This document shows, piece after piece, positions 8,462 through 17,749 of a stretch of 64,000 bases of DNA (its first letter is position 1; every line of letters starts with the position of its first letter). Both the position numbers and the translations under genes were made by a program. The DNA lies in contig JADJMZ010000005.1 of NCBI GenBank assembly GCA_016709315.1, positions 124,001 through 188,000 of the forward strand, in the 5' to 3' direction. This stretch comes from Ignavibacteria bacterium. Its GTDB lineage: Bacteria; Bacteroidota; Ignavibacteria; Tepidaquicellales; Tepidaquicellaceae. The notes below the pieces were generated by a model that saw only the letters and a program-made list of their open reading frames with translations, had not been told where the DNA came from and made no database searches.

Positions 8462-9613
8462 ATGAGTAACATATTCAGTTTAATTTCAGATAAAGACAGC
8501 AAGGGTACATCGTCAGCAACAGAGACTCAGGAATATTTTGTAAACATGGGTCCGCAGCATCCTTCCACTCACGGAGTCCTCAGACTTCTTCTTACTCTCG
8601 ACGGAGAAATAATACGAAAAGTAGAGCCGCATATCGGATACATTCACAGATCAATTGAAAAGATGTGTGAAAAGGATTCTTATCAGCAGATCGTTCATCT
8701 TACGGACAGGATGGATTATCTTTCCTGTCATATGAACAATGAAGCAGTATGCCTGGCAGTAGAGAAAGGATTACAACTTGAAGTTCCGGACAGAGTAAAA
8801 TTCATACGTACAATTATTTCCGAACTTACAAGACTTTCATCTCATCAGCTCTGGTGGGGTGTAATGGGAATGGATCTCGGCGCTATTACAACTTTTCTTT
8901 ACGGATTCCGCGACCGTGAACAGATCACTGATATTTTTGAAGAGACCTGCGGAGCGAGACTTACAATGAATTATAATGTACCGGGCGGTGTGATGTTTGA
9001 CATTCATCCTAATTTTCAGAAACGAACGAAGGATTTTTTAAAATATTTCAAAGAAAAACTTCCTGAATATGACGAACTTCTTACGGGCAATGTAATTTTT
9101 GTTGAAAGGACCAAAGACATAGGATACCTTTCTAAAGAAGATGCAATTTCATTCGGCGTGACAGGTCCGTCAGGAAGAGCTTCAGGATTTGCCTGTGATG
9201 TAAGAAAGAAAGATCCTTACAGCGCTTATGACAGAGTTGATTTCAAGGAGATCATCCGCACAGACTGTGATTCTTTTGGAAGGTATAAAGTAAGAATAGC
9301 TGAGATGTATGAATCACTGCATATAATAGAGCAGCTAATAGACAATATTCCCGAAGGAGATTTTAAGGCAAAGACAAAAGCTGTGATCAAACTACCTCCG
9401 GGAGAATATTATCAGAGAGTGGAAACAGCAAGAGGAGAGCTTGGAGTATATGTTATAAGTGATAACAAGAAATCACCTTACAGGGTAAAATTCAGATCTC
9501 CCGGATTCTCAAATTTATTCGCTCTTGATACAATGGCAAAAGGGTACAAGATTGCCGACTTAGTAGCAATGATGTCAACACTTGATCTGGTAATACCGGA
9601 TATTGACAGGTAA
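8462..9613 (+). CDS. nuoD: NADH-quinone oxidoreductase subunit D
   Basis: A 383-residue NuoD (49-kDa subunit) that forms the quinone-binding cavity with NuoB. Motifs include NMGPQHPSTHGVLRLLL, HIGYIHRSIEKMCE, DRMDYLSCHMNN and the C-terminal SLDLVIPDIDR-like end. The length is usual for the family, slightly short at the N-terminus. It lies 4 bp after nuoC and 14 bp before nuoH. Confidence 0.96.
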   Translation: MSNIFSLISDKDSKGTSSATETQEYFVNMGPQHPSTHGVLRLLLTLDGEIIRKVEPHIGYIHRSIEKMCEKDSYQQIVHLTDRMDYLSCHMNNEAVCLAVEKGLQLEVPDRVKFIRTIISELTRLSSHQLWWGVMGMDLGAITTFLYGFRDREQITDIFEETCGARLTMNYNVPGGVMFDIHPNFQKRTKDFLKYFKEKLPEYDELLTGNVIFVERTKDIGYLSKEDAISFGVTGPSGRASGFACDVRKKDPYSAYDRVDFKEIIRTDCDSFGRYKVRIAEMYESLHIIEQLIDNIPEGDFKAKTKAVIKLPPGEYYQRVETARGELGVYVISDNKKSPYRVKFRSPGFSNLFALDTMAKGYKIADLVAMMSTLDLVIPDIDR

Positions 9614-9627
9614 TAAATAAAATAATT

Positions 9628-10716
9628 ATGAACTTCAGCATATACGACTTTACGGAATTTATAAGATCCATTCATTTCTGGCTGACAGGAATTTTCTCTC
9701 CCGGATTAGCTGATGTCATCGGCTTAGCGATCATCGGCGTTTGTTTCCTTTTATTTGTCACTCTTCTGGGATTATCATTAGTTTACGTAGAAAGAAAAGT
9801 TGCTGCATTTTTTCAGCAGCGGCTCGGTCCGATGAGAGTCGGATTCTGGGGAACTGCTCAGACGGTAGCTGACATTATCAAGCTCATATTCAAAGAACCT
9901 CTTGTTACAAAGAATTCGGATAAATTTCTTTTTAATCTGGCTGCCTTTATTGTGCTGATAGCTCCGTTCATGGTAATAGGAGCGGTTCCGTTTGCAAAAG
10001 GTCTTCACGCGCTGGATTTCGATATCGGGTTATTTTATATAACAGCAGTTTCGTCAATCGGTGTAACAGGGATTCTGCTTGCAGGATGGTCAAGCAATAA
10101 TAAATACTCTTTAATAGGCGCAATGAGAAGCGGAGCGCAGATAGTAAGTTATGAACTTTCGGTAGTATTATCACTTATTACTATAGTTGTACTAACCGGA
10201 AGTCTTCAGTTATCAGAAATTGTAGCAAGTCAGAGTGACGGCTGGTGGATATTTAAAGGCAACATTCCTGCAATAATAGCATTCATAATTTTCATTGTAG
10301 CAAGCACTGCAGAATCCAACAGAGGTCCTTTTGACCTGGCTGAAGCAGAGTCGGAATTAACTGCAGGTTTCCATACAGAATATTCAGGAATAAGGTTTGC
10401 TTTCTTTTTTCTTGCAGAGTATGTGAATTTTTTCATTATTGCAGCAGTAGGAGCTACAGTGTTTTTCGGAGGATGGATGCCGCTTCACATAGGAAATATT
10501 GAATTCTTTAACAATGCAATGGATGTAATACCGCCCGTAATCTGGTTTTTTGGAAAAGTAGTGGTTCTGCTTTTTCTGATTATGTGGTTCAAATGGACCT
10601 TCCCGAGACTAAGAATTGATCAGTTGTTAACTCTCGAATGGAAGTATTTATTACCGATCAGCATAGTGAATATATTGCTTATGTCACTGGTTGCTTTAAA
10701 CGGATGGCATTTATAA
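9628..10716 (+). CDS. nuoH: NADH-quinone oxidoreductase subunit H
   Basis: A 362-residue membrane subunit with about eight or nine helices that couples quinone reduction to proton pumping. Hallmarks are VYVERKVAAFFQQRLGPMRVG, EPLVTKNSDKFLF, ESNRGPFDLAEAESELTAGF and the charged FKWTFPRLRIDQLL near the C-terminus. No NuoG lies between nuoD and nuoH, where it usually sits in fourteen-subunit operons. Confidence 0.96.
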   Translation: MNFSIYDFTEFIRSIHFWLTGIFSPGLADVIGLAIIGVCFLLFVTLLGLSLVYVERKVAAFFQQRLGPMRVGFWGTAQTVADIIKLIFKEPLVTKNSDKFLFNLAAFIVLIAPFMVIGAVPFAKGLHALDFDIGLFYITAVSSIGVTGILLAGWSSNNKYSLIGAMRSGAQIVSYELSVVLSLITIVVLTGSLQLSEIVASQSDGWWIFKGNIPAIIAFIIFIVASTAESNRGPFDLAEAESELTAGFHTEYSGIRFAFFFLAEYVNFFIIAAVGATVFFGGWMPLHIGNIEFFNNAMDVIPPVIWFFGKVVVLLFLIMWFKWTFPRLRIDQLLTLEWKYLLPISIVNILLMSLVALNGWHL

Positions 10717-10735
10717 ATCGAATTTATCAGGACAA

Positions 10736-11224
10736 ATGTTCAAAAGTATATATAAATATTTAACAGACATATTTAATGGCGCAAGAACTCTGCTTACAGG
10801 CATGAAAGTTACAGGTTATTATTTCTTCCATCCGAAAGAAATAATTACCCAGCAGTATCCTGAGAACAGGGATACGCTTAAGATGTTTGACATGTTCAGA
10901 GGAGAAGTGGTTCTTATTCATGACGAGAATAATGAGCACAAATGCACGGGATGTTCTGCATGCGAGCTTGCATGTCCAAACGGCACTATTGAGATAATAA
11001 GCGATAAGGCAATTGATCCTGAAACAGGCAAATCAAAAAAAGTAATTGATACATTTGTCTATCATCTTCAGATGTGTACAATGTGTAATTTATGTATACT
11101 CGCCTGCCCTACTGATGCGATCAAGATGGCACAGACATTTGAACATGCAGTATTTGACCGTTCCGAATTAACGAAAGTTTTAAACAGACCGGGCTCTAAG
11201 ATAATGGCGGGTATAAAAGAATAA
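10736..11224 (+). CDS. nuoI: NADH-quinone oxidoreductase subunit I
   Basis: A 162-residue ferredoxin-like subunit with two 4Fe-4S motifs, CTGCSACELACP and CTMCNLCILACP, carrying clusters N6a and N6b. In a complex without NuoEFG this subunit is the likely entry point for electrons from ferredoxin, as in plastid and cyanobacterial NDH. The N-terminal segment (about residues 1-30) probably lies along the membrane. It starts 19 bp after nuoH. Confidence 0.95.
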   Translation: MFKSIYKYLTDIFNGARTLLTGMKVTGYYFFHPKEIITQQYPENRDTLKMFDMFRGEVVLIHDENNEHKCTGCSACELACPNGTIEIISDKAIDPETGKSKKVIDTFVYHLQMCTMCNLCILACPTDAIKMAQTFEHAVFDRSELTKVLNRPGSKIMAGIKE

Positions 11225-11228
11225 AATT

Positions 11229-11735
11229 ATGGAACTTATAATATTTTACATATTAGTTGCGGGGATTCTGATTTCTTCGGTACTGACAGTAACGAGCCGG
11301 AGGATTCTGAGAGCTGCAGTTTATCTGTTGTTTATGCTACTGGGATCGGCGGGATTGTTTTTCATGCTAAATTTTTATTTCCTTGCGGCGGTACAGCTTA
11401 CAGTCTATGCCGGAGGAATAATCGTGCTGATAATTTTTTCCGTTATGCTTACAAGTCAGGTCAATGAAAAGCTGGAAGCTGCCGGAATAAAGAAATCCTT
11501 GTTTTCACTGATCGCGGTCGCAGCGGGAACAGTGGTCTGTATCTCTGCAATTTTGAATTATAATTTTCCTGCTGTCAGCAGCGCAGAAAATGACAGCAGC
11601 ATGAGAACTATCGGATTGCAGTTATTAAGTTACAAAGAAAACGGTTACGCACTTCCGTTTGAAGTCATCAGTATTTTACTGCTTGCTTCAATGGTGGGAG
11701 CTATTATCATTGCAAAAAGAGATGTTTCTAAATAA
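11229..11735 (+). CDS. nuoJ: NADH-quinone oxidoreductase subunit J
   Basis: A 168-residue membrane subunit with five predicted helices, the standard NuoJ size. The conserved third-helix region AAVQLTVYAGGIIVLIIFSV is clear. It takes part in proton translocation near the Q site. It lies 4 bp after nuoI and 9 bp before nuoK. Confidence 0.94.
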   Translation: MELIIFYILVAGILISSVLTVTSRRILRAAVYLLFMLLGSAGLFFMLNFYFLAAVQLTVYAGGIIVLIIFSVMLTSQVNEKLEAAGIKKSLFSLIAVAAGTVVCISAILNYNFPAVSSAENDSSMRTIGLQLLSYKENGYALPFEVISILLLASMVGAIIIAKRDVSK

Positions 11736-11744
11736 TTAATAATC

Positions 11745-12062
11745 ATGATAGAAGGAATACAACTTGAATTTTTTCTGATACTCGGAACGCTGGTATTCTT
11801 CATAGGCATATACGGATTTCTTACACGTAAAAATCTTATTACTATGCTGATGTCAGCCGAACTAATACTAAATGCCGTCAATATAAACTTTGTTGCTTTC
11901 AATAAATATCTTTATCCGGAAAACCTTGAAGGACAGTTTTTTGCTTTATTCATAATTGCAATAGCGGCGACGGAAGTAGCCGTTGCAGTTTCTATCATTA
12001 TAAGTCTTTACAGAAGGATTAAATCCATTGATGTGGAAAAAGTCAATGAAATGAAATACTAA
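11745..12062 (+). CDS. nuoK: NADH-quinone oxidoreductase subunit K
   Basis: A 105-residue subunit with three helices and the membrane glutamates needed for proton transfer (LMSAELILNAVNINFVAF; AIAATEVAVAVSIIISLYRR). The length matches the family. It sits between nuoJ and nuoL. Confidence 0.95.
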   Translation: MIEGIQLEFFLILGTLVFFIGIYGFLTRKNLITMLMSAELILNAVNINFVAFNKYLYPENLEGQFFALFIIAIAATEVAVAVSIIISLYRRIKSIDVEKVNEMKY

Positions 12063-12085
12063 TTTACTGAAATTCATTTATTGTC

Positions 12086-14008
12086 ATGGAAAATTTTGGT
12101 TACACAGTCATTGTTCCGTTTTTACTTTTTATTTCTTTCCTGCTGATCGGTCTTGCGGGAGGGAAATTTAAACCCGCTTTATCAGGGATAGCCGGAACAT
12201 TCAGCGTTTTAGTTTGCACCGTTGTTTCTTATATCACAGCTTTCTCTTATTTCTCTGGAGCAGGATTGGTAAATGATGTTTATCAGAAAATCATACCTTA
12301 TAATACAGAATGGATGAGATTTACTGATAAGCTTGTAATTAATATGGGCATATTGCTTGACCCGATTTCAGTAATGATGCTTGTAGTAATTTCAACTGTC
12401 TCACTGATGGTGCATATTTACAGCTTAGGTTATATGAAAGGTGACAGCGGTTATTCGAGATATTTCTCTTTCCTGTCATTATTTACTTTCTCAATGATAG
12501 GTCTTGTTATTTCTACAAATATTTTTCAGACTTATGTTTTCTGGGAACTCGTCGGCGTTTCATCTTATCTTCTTATTGGGCATTATTATCAGAAACCTTC
12601 TGCTGTATCGGCTTCCAAAAAAGCATTTGTAGTAACAAGGTTTGCCGATCTTGGATTTCTCTTAGGTATATTAATTCTTTCAAACATTACCGGAACATTT
12701 GATTACAGCATTCTGACAGATCCTAACGGTTCTGCATTAACACAGGGATCGGCAATTTCATTTATGGGTTTATCTGTAATGACCTGGGCGCTGATACTTG
12801 TTTTCATGGGCTGTGCGGGAAAATCCGCAATGTTCCCTTTACATATCTGGCTGCCAGATGCGATGGAAGGTCCAACTCCGGTTTCAGCATTGATTCACGC
12901 AGCGACAATGGTTGTCGCAGGTGTATTCCTTGTAGCAAGACTGTTCCCGCTTTATGCATTGTCAGCACCTGCTGCGCTGCATTTAGTAGGATATGTCGGA
13001 GCTTTCACTTCCCTCTTTGCTGCCATTATTGCATGCACTCAGACTGACATAAAAAGGATTCTTGCTTTCTCGACAATTTCTCAAATAGGTTTAATGATGC
13101 TTGCTTTAGGAGTTTCGGATTTCGGCGGTGAAAAAGGTCTTGGTTATATGGCATCTATGTTTCATCTCTTTAATCATGCTATGTTCAAAGCTCTGCTCTT
13201 TCTGTGCGCCGGCTCTGTAATTCATGCAGTTCACAGTAATGAAATGAACGGAATGGGAGGACTTAGAAAATTCATGCCGGTAACTCATATAACATTTCTT
13301 GTTGCATGTCTTGCAATAGCAGGTATTCCGCCATTCTCGGGATTTTTCAGCAAGGATGAAATTCTTGTTGCAGCTTATGAAAAAGACTTTTTGCTATTCA
13401 TTGTTTCAATGATCATTGCAGGACTGACTGCTTTTTATATGTTCAGATTATACTTCTCTGTTTTCTGGAATAAAGCCAGTGATTACAAAACTGCTCCGCA
13501 TGAATCACCATTGAATATGGCTGTACCTCTTATGTTCCTTGCTTTCGCATCACTGATAACAGGATTCATTCCTTTCAGTAAATTTGTTACCGCAGACGGT
13601 AAAGGTTTTGAAACTCACATTCACTGGGGAATTGCACTTCCGGCGGTTGGAATTGCACTTGCCGGAATTTTTACCGCAATGGTTATTTATAAAAAAGAAT
13701 CAGATCTGCCTCAGAGAATCAAAGCTTCCCTTGGAAGTTTATATAGTTTGGTTTATAAAAAGTTTTACATTGACGAGATATATATTTTCATTACAAAAAA
13801 AATAATATTCAACGGCATTTCAACGCCTGTTGCCTGGTTTGACAGAAAAGTAGTTGATAATACAATGAACGGAATTGCGGCTGTTACGAATTTTGTTTCT
13901 GTTAAAATTAAATCATTTCAATCCGGACAGCTTCAGCAGTATGCTTATGTAATGGTTTCAGGAATGATCATCATCATACTTTTCGTTCTGTATTTATGGA
14001 ATAAATAA
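12086..14008 (+). CDS. nuoL: NADH-quinone oxidoreductase subunit L
   Basis: A 640-residue antiporter-like subunit with about 14 core helices plus the long lateral helix and final anchor typical of NuoL. Motifs include FWELVGVSSYLLIGHYY, the proton-channel segment PLHIWLPDAMEGPTPVSALIHAATMV and FNHAMFKALLFLCAGSVIH. It is the distal proton pump of the membrane arm and lies 16 bp before nuoM. Confidence 0.95.
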   Translation: MENFGYTVIVPFLLFISFLLIGLAGGKFKPALSGIAGTFSVLVCTVVSYITAFSYFSGAGLVNDVYQKIIPYNTEWMRFTDKLVINMGILLDPISVMMLVVISTVSLMVHIYSLGYMKGDSGYSRYFSFLSLFTFSMIGLVISTNIFQTYVFWELVGVSSYLLIGHYYQKPSAVSASKKAFVVTRFADLGFLLGILILSNITGTFDYSILTDPNGSALTQGSAISFMGLSVMTWALILVFMGCAGKSAMFPLHIWLPDAMEGPTPVSALIHAATMVVAGVFLVARLFPLYALSAPAALHLVGYVGAFTSLFAAIIACTQTDIKRILAFSTISQIGLMMLALGVSDFGGEKGLGYMASMFHLFNHAMFKALLFLCAGSVIHAVHSNEMNGMGGLRKFMPVTHITFLVACLAIAGIPPFSGFFSKDEILVAAYEKDFLLFIVSMIIAGLTAFYMFRLYFSVFWNKASDYKTAPHESPLNMAVPLMFLAFASLITGFIPFSKFVTADGKGFETHIHWGIALPAVGIALAGIFTAMVIYKKESDLPQRIKASLGSLYSLVYKKFYIDEIYIFITKKIIFNGISTPVAWFDRKVVDNTMNGIAAVTNFVSVKIKSFQSGQLQQYAYVMVSGMIIIILFVLYLWNK

Positions 14009-14024
14009 ATTGTGAATAATTAAA

Positions 14025-15527
14025 ATGGATATTCTTACTTTATTATTAATTGTACCGGTACTGACAGTAATTGCGATCATAATCAGCAGAACGCAAAATC
14101 AGATCAGAATGTCTGCTGCTGTTGGAATGGGAATACAGCTTATTCAGACCGTCAATCTTATTTTCGCATATCTTGCAGAAAGAAGAAACGGCAATATTGA
14201 CGATATGCTGTTTGTAAAAAGCTGGATGTGGTTTAAATCTTTTAATATTCAGTTCAGCATAGGAGTGGACGGAATATCCGTTGCGCTTATAGCTTTGACC
14301 GGAATAGTAATTTTCACCGGAGTGCTGACTTCATGGAAAGTTGATAATCTTTCAAAAGAATTTTTTATTTCGCTTATAGTTCTTACCACGGGAGTTTTCG
14401 GATTTTTCATTTCACTGGATCTGTTTACAATGTTTCTGTTCTTTGAACTTGCTGTTATCCCGATGTATCTTCTTATTGGAGTCTGGGGAAGCGGTCCGAA
14501 AGAATATGCTGCAATGAAACTCACTCTGATGCTGATGGGAGCTTCAGCGCTGTTGCTTCTCGGAATTCTGGGATTGTATGTTAATTCTTCTGCAGCACCC
14601 GGCGGTCTCATGACATTTAATATAATTGAATTATCAAAGCTCAACATTCCGATTGAAGTGCAGAGAATTTTCTTTCCGATGCTGTTTATCGGATTCGGAG
14701 TTCTCGGAGCATTATTTCCCTTTCATACCTGGTCTCCCGACGGACACTCGTCAGCGCCTACGGCAGTATCAATGCTTCATGCCGGCGTTCTGATGAAAAT
14801 GGGTGGTTACGGTTGTTTAAGAGTTGCAATGTTTCTTATGCCTGATGCTGCAAATGAAATGGGATGGATTTTCATTGTTCTGACAAGTATAAGCGTAGTT
14901 TACGGAGCGTTTGGAGCAATTGTACAGAAAGATTTGAAATACATAAACGCTTACTCTTCAGTAAGTCACTGCGGTCTTGTACTGTTTGCAATTCTTATGA
15001 GCGATAAAATCTCAACTAACGGCGCAGTGCTTCAGATGATATCGCACGGATTAATGACAGCTCTTTTCTTTGCTTTAATAGGAATGATTTATGAAAGGAC
15101 GCACACAAGAGACATAAGATTCATGGGAGGTCTGATGAAAGTCATTCCATTCCTTGCAGTAGGATACATGATAGCGGGACTTGCTTCGCTGGGACTTCCG
15201 GGATTAAGCGGATTTGTTGCGGAGATGAATATATTCGTCGGAGCTTTTCAGCATGCAGATACTTTTCACAGGATCGCTACGGTAGTTGTTTGTTCATCAA
15301 TTGTTATTACGGCGGTTTATATACTAAGAGTAGTTGCAACACTGCTGCTCGGTCCGGTTAAAAACAATGATTTCAATCTGATAAAGGATGCTATCTGGTT
15401 TGAAAGAGCTACTGTTGTTATTCTGATCATTGCAATCGCAGGGATCGGAATGGCTCCAATGTGGCTGTCGGATTTTATTTCCAACAGTTTGAATCCGATC
15501 ATTAATAAACTAAGCATGATTAAATAA
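14025..15527 (+). CDS. nuoM: NADH-quinone oxidoreductase subunit M
   Basis: A 500-residue antiporter-like proton-pumping subunit with 14 helices. Signature segments are FFELAVIPMYLLIGVWG, FPFHTWSPDGHSSAPTAVSM and ISHGLMTALFFALIGMIYER. The length is normal. It is preceded by nuoL (16-bp gap) and followed by nuoN (18-bp gap). Confidence 0.95.
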   Translation: MDILTLLLIVPVLTVIAIIISRTQNQIRMSAAVGMGIQLIQTVNLIFAYLAERRNGNIDDMLFVKSWMWFKSFNIQFSIGVDGISVALIALTGIVIFTGVLTSWKVDNLSKEFFISLIVLTTGVFGFFISLDLFTMFLFFELAVIPMYLLIGVWGSGPKEYAAMKLTLMLMGASALLLLGILGLYVNSSAAPGGLMTFNIIELSKLNIPIEVQRIFFPMLFIGFGVLGALFPFHTWSPDGHSSAPTAVSMLHAGVLMKMGGYGCLRVAMFLMPDAANEMGWIFIVLTSISVVYGAFGAIVQKDLKYINAYSSVSHCGLVLFAILMSDKISTNGAVLQMISHGLMTALFFALIGMIYERTHTRDIRFMGGLMKVIPFLAVGYMIAGLASLGLPGLSGFVAEMNIFVGAFQHADTFHRIATVVVCSSIVITAVYILRVVATLLLGPVKNNDFNLIKDAIWFERATVVILIIAIAGIGMAPMWLSDFISNSLNPIINKLSMIK

Positions 15528-15545
15528 AGATAAAAATTATACGAG

Positions 15546-16973
15546 ATGGATTTTGGACAGTTTTTATATATGAGACATGAAATAATACTTTCAGCTCTGG
15601 CGCTTATTGTACTGATAATGGAAATAAGTTCGGACAAAAAAAGCAAAGCGAATATAATACCGGTGCTCGTAGCATTGTTTTTTATTAACACAGTAGCAGG
15701 ATTTTTACCGGTAGAAACAGGAAGTTTATTCGGAGGAATGTACAAAACTACCGCCCTTATAATCTTAATGAAAAACATTCTCAATGCGGGAGTTCTTATC
15801 GTATTCATACAGTCAGCCGGCTGGCTTAAAAGTAATTTCACCGGAAACGATAATATCGGCGGATACTTTTTCATTGTCATTTCTTCTCTGATCGGTATGG
15901 ATTTTATGATCTCGGCTGGTAATTTTTTAATGTTCTATATCGGCCTGGAGCTTGCCACTATTCCTCTTGCAGCGCTTGTCGCTTCGGAGAAACTTAAGGA
16001 AAGATCTGCTGAAGCCGGAGTTAAACTCATTCTGTCAGCTGCATTGTCTTCGGGAATTTTACTTTACGGTTTATCTTTATTATACGGAACTAACGGCTCT
16101 CTTTATTTTGACAATATTGCATCTTCATTTCAAAACAACAGTCTGCAGGTGCTTGCTTTTATTTTTATTTTCACGGGTATCGCTTTCAAAATTTCTATTG
16201 TCCCGTTCCATCTCTGGACAGCAGATGTTTATGAAGGCGCTCCTGTAAACATAACTTCTTTCCTGTCTGTTATTTCGAAAGCATCGGCTGTATTCATTTT
16301 AATAATTCTGCTCTTTACAGTATTCAGAGGAATTGAAGGTATATGGAACAGTGTGCTTTACTTCACTTCAGTTCTTACTATGACTATCGGAAATTTATTT
16401 GCAATCAGACAGAAGAATATCAAAAGATTTCTTGCGTTTTCTTCAATCGCTCAGGCAGGTTTCATTCCGCTCGGTATCATTGGAGGAAGCGCTCTGGGAT
16501 TCAGCTCGGTTGTTTATTTCGTGCTGATTTATCTTTTTTCAAATCTCGGAGCTTTCGGTGTTGTAGCTGCTATAACAAATAAGACAGGTAAGGAAAGCAT
16601 TGATGAGTATAACGGATTGTATTCTACTAACAAAGGTCTTAGTCTGGTAATGATGCTTTCTTTGTTCTCTCTTGCAGGAATTCCGCCGGTTGCAGGATTT
16701 TTCGGTAAGTTTTTTCTTTTTACTTCTGCTGCAAAACAGGGATACTACCTTCTTGTATTTATAGCTCTGATCAATGCAACTGTTTCTCTTTATTATTATT
16801 TACTCGTTGTGAAGGCAATGTTCATTAATAAAAATGATGTACCAATTGAAACTATTAAAAACGACGGTTATACCAAGCTTGGACTTATAATCTGTACTAT
16901 CGGCATCATAGCGATTGGTTTTGCCGGAATTATTTTTGATTACATCAATTCATTAACTTTTGGAATAAAGTAA
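15546..16973 (+). CDS. nuoN: NADH-quinone oxidoreductase subunit N
   Basis: A 475-residue antiporter-like subunit. Visible motifs are FYIGLELATIPLAALVA, VPFHLWTADVYEGAPVNITSFLSV and KNIKRFLAFSSIAQAGF. It is the last recognised subunit of the operon: nuoE, nuoF and nuoG are absent from the whole window. A small unknown gene starts 3 bp downstream. Confidence 0.95.
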   Translation: MDFGQFLYMRHEIILSALALIVLIMEISSDKKSKANIIPVLVALFFINTVAGFLPVETGSLFGGMYKTTALIILMKNILNAGVLIVFIQSAGWLKSNFTGNDNIGGYFFIVISSLIGMDFMISAGNFLMFYIGLELATIPLAALVASEKLKERSAEAGVKLILSAALSSGILLYGLSLLYGTNGSLYFDNIASSFQNNSLQVLAFIFIFTGIAFKISIVPFHLWTADVYEGAPVNITSFLSVISKASAVFILIILLFTVFRGIEGIWNSVLYFTSVLTMTIGNLFAIRQKNIKRFLAFSSIAQAGFIPLGIIGGSALGFSSVVYFVLIYLFSNLGAFGVVAAITNKTGKESIDEYNGLYSTNKGLSLVMMLSLFSLAGIPPVAGFFGKFFLFTSAAKQGYYLLVFIALINATVSLYYYLLVVKAMFINKNDVPIETIKNDGYTKLGLIICTIGIIAIGFAGIIFDYINSLTFGIK

Positions 16974-16976
16974 CTT

Positions 16977-17309
16977 ATGTCACTCGGAAGCGGAAAACAT
17001 ATTGTAAAGGAAATTGAAGGGGTTAGATGCACGATTCTGGAATCAGGAATTACAGAAGACAGAATGAAATTCCTTAAAAGTATCATGGAGCATAACGGCT
17101 ATACTGTAAAATTTACAAAAGAAGCTAAAAAAAGCGAAGACCTTCCGGATACTTTTATGATCGGAGTAACTGATATAGTATTCAATCCGGTAATTGCAGT
17201 TTATGAAAGACAGCTGAGAACACATGACAATAAAATATTAACAGCACCCTACTGGAAGCAGCAGACCGATGAAAGCAAGGGCTGGTACTGGAAGTTTAAT
17301 CCGCAATAA
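16977..17309 (+). CDS. Unknown 110-residue protein at the end of the nuo operon
   Basis: A soluble protein of 110 residues with no signal peptide or membrane helix. It has a mixed alpha/beta look, with an FKSIMEHNGYTVKF-like segment and an aromatic C-terminus (YWKQQTDESKGWYWKFNPQ). It starts 3 bp after nuoN and is followed by a terminator, so it is almost certainly co-transcribed with complex I. No family is recognised; an accessory or assembly role for this form of complex I is only inference from position. Confidence 0.7.
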   Translation: MSLGSGKHIVKEIEGVRCTILESGITEDRMKFLKSIMEHNGYTVKFTKEAKKSEDLPDTFMIGVTDIVFNPVIAVYERQLRTHDNKILTAPYWKQQTDESKGWYWKFNPQ

Positions 17310-17377
17310 AATATAATCATCTCCATTAATCTTTATTGATTCAATATAAATTCTGAAATAAGAAAAATAAATTTAAT

Positions 17378-17413
17378 AAACAGACTCTCTAAGGTTTAGA
17401 AAGTCTGTTTTAT
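17378..17413 (+). terminator. Terminator of the nuo operon
   Basis: A 13-bp stem (AAACAGACTCTCT / AGAAAGTCTGTTT, one G-T pair) with a T-rich tail, 68 bp after the last gene. Its sequence is repeated at 17694-17745, forming the kor terminator. Confidence 0.8.
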
Positions 17414-17435
17414 ATTTGTTCAAAAAACTTTTCCT

Positions 17436-17600
17436 CATTCCCAAGCCCCAGAGGCTGTGTGAAAACAAAAAATTATACATTTCCAGAAGATAGATTCACT
17501 CATTTAGGCACTGGATGACCCAGAGGGTACCCCCCGCTTTCGCGGGAATGACAAGTGCGTTAGTTGACATTTTCACACAGCCTCCCCAGCTTGGGAATGT
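17436..17600. mobile_element. MITE-like element nested in a hairpin repeat
   Basis: A 134-bp element (17451-17584) has perfect 15-bp terminal inverted repeats, GAGGCTGTGTGAAAA and TTTTCACACAGCCTC. It is flanked by CCCA on both sides (17447-17450 and 17585-17588), a likely 4-bp target duplication. Removing it with one CCCA restores CATTCCCAAGC-CCCA-GCTTGGGAATG, an 11-bp hairpin with a 4-nt loop like the one at 3420-3445. Its core (GATGACCCAGAGGGTACC... GCGGGAATGACA) recurs inverted at 59639-59682 and in diverged form at 49665. No transposase gene is present, so movement would be in trans. Confidence 0.7.
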
Positions 17601-17609
17601 CGAGTTTTG

Positions 17610-17670
17610 GCTTGCTAAGCTGCTCGCTCGCCTTGCGGAACAGGCCTCGCGGAACGGGGGCTTAGCAAGC
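17610..17670. repeat. Hairpin with GC-rich palindromic insert
   Basis: A perfect 11-bp inverted repeat (GCTTGCTAAGC at 17610 and GCTTAGCAAGC at 17660) encloses 39 bp of GC-rich sequence with CTCGCCTTGCGGAACAGG and CCTCGCGGAAC segments. The composition contrasts with the A+T-rich surroundings. It resembles the 28-bp GC-rich insert in the partial tRNA-Leu copy at 43076-43103. Confidence 0.5.
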
Positions 17671-17690
17671 AGGGAAAAAAATTAAATATA

Positions 17691-17726
17691 AAAAAACAGA
17701 CTTTCTGAAATTCGGAAAGTCTGTTT
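17691..17726 (-). terminator. Terminator of korAB
   Basis: A 12-bp stem (AAACAGACTTTC / GAAAGTCTGTTT) followed on the minus strand by a T-run, 24 bp after the korB stop. It also has Ts on the plus side and could work in both directions. Confidence 0.8.
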
Positions 17727-17749
17727 TACATTTGTACAAAAAACTATAA

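Noticed and set aside
15317..15880. A 187-codon minus-strand frame antisense to the nuoM-nuoN junction
   Set aside because: It lies wholly within two strongly conserved genes on the other strand and has no recognisable protein features; low-GC hydrophobic genes often give such antisense frames.
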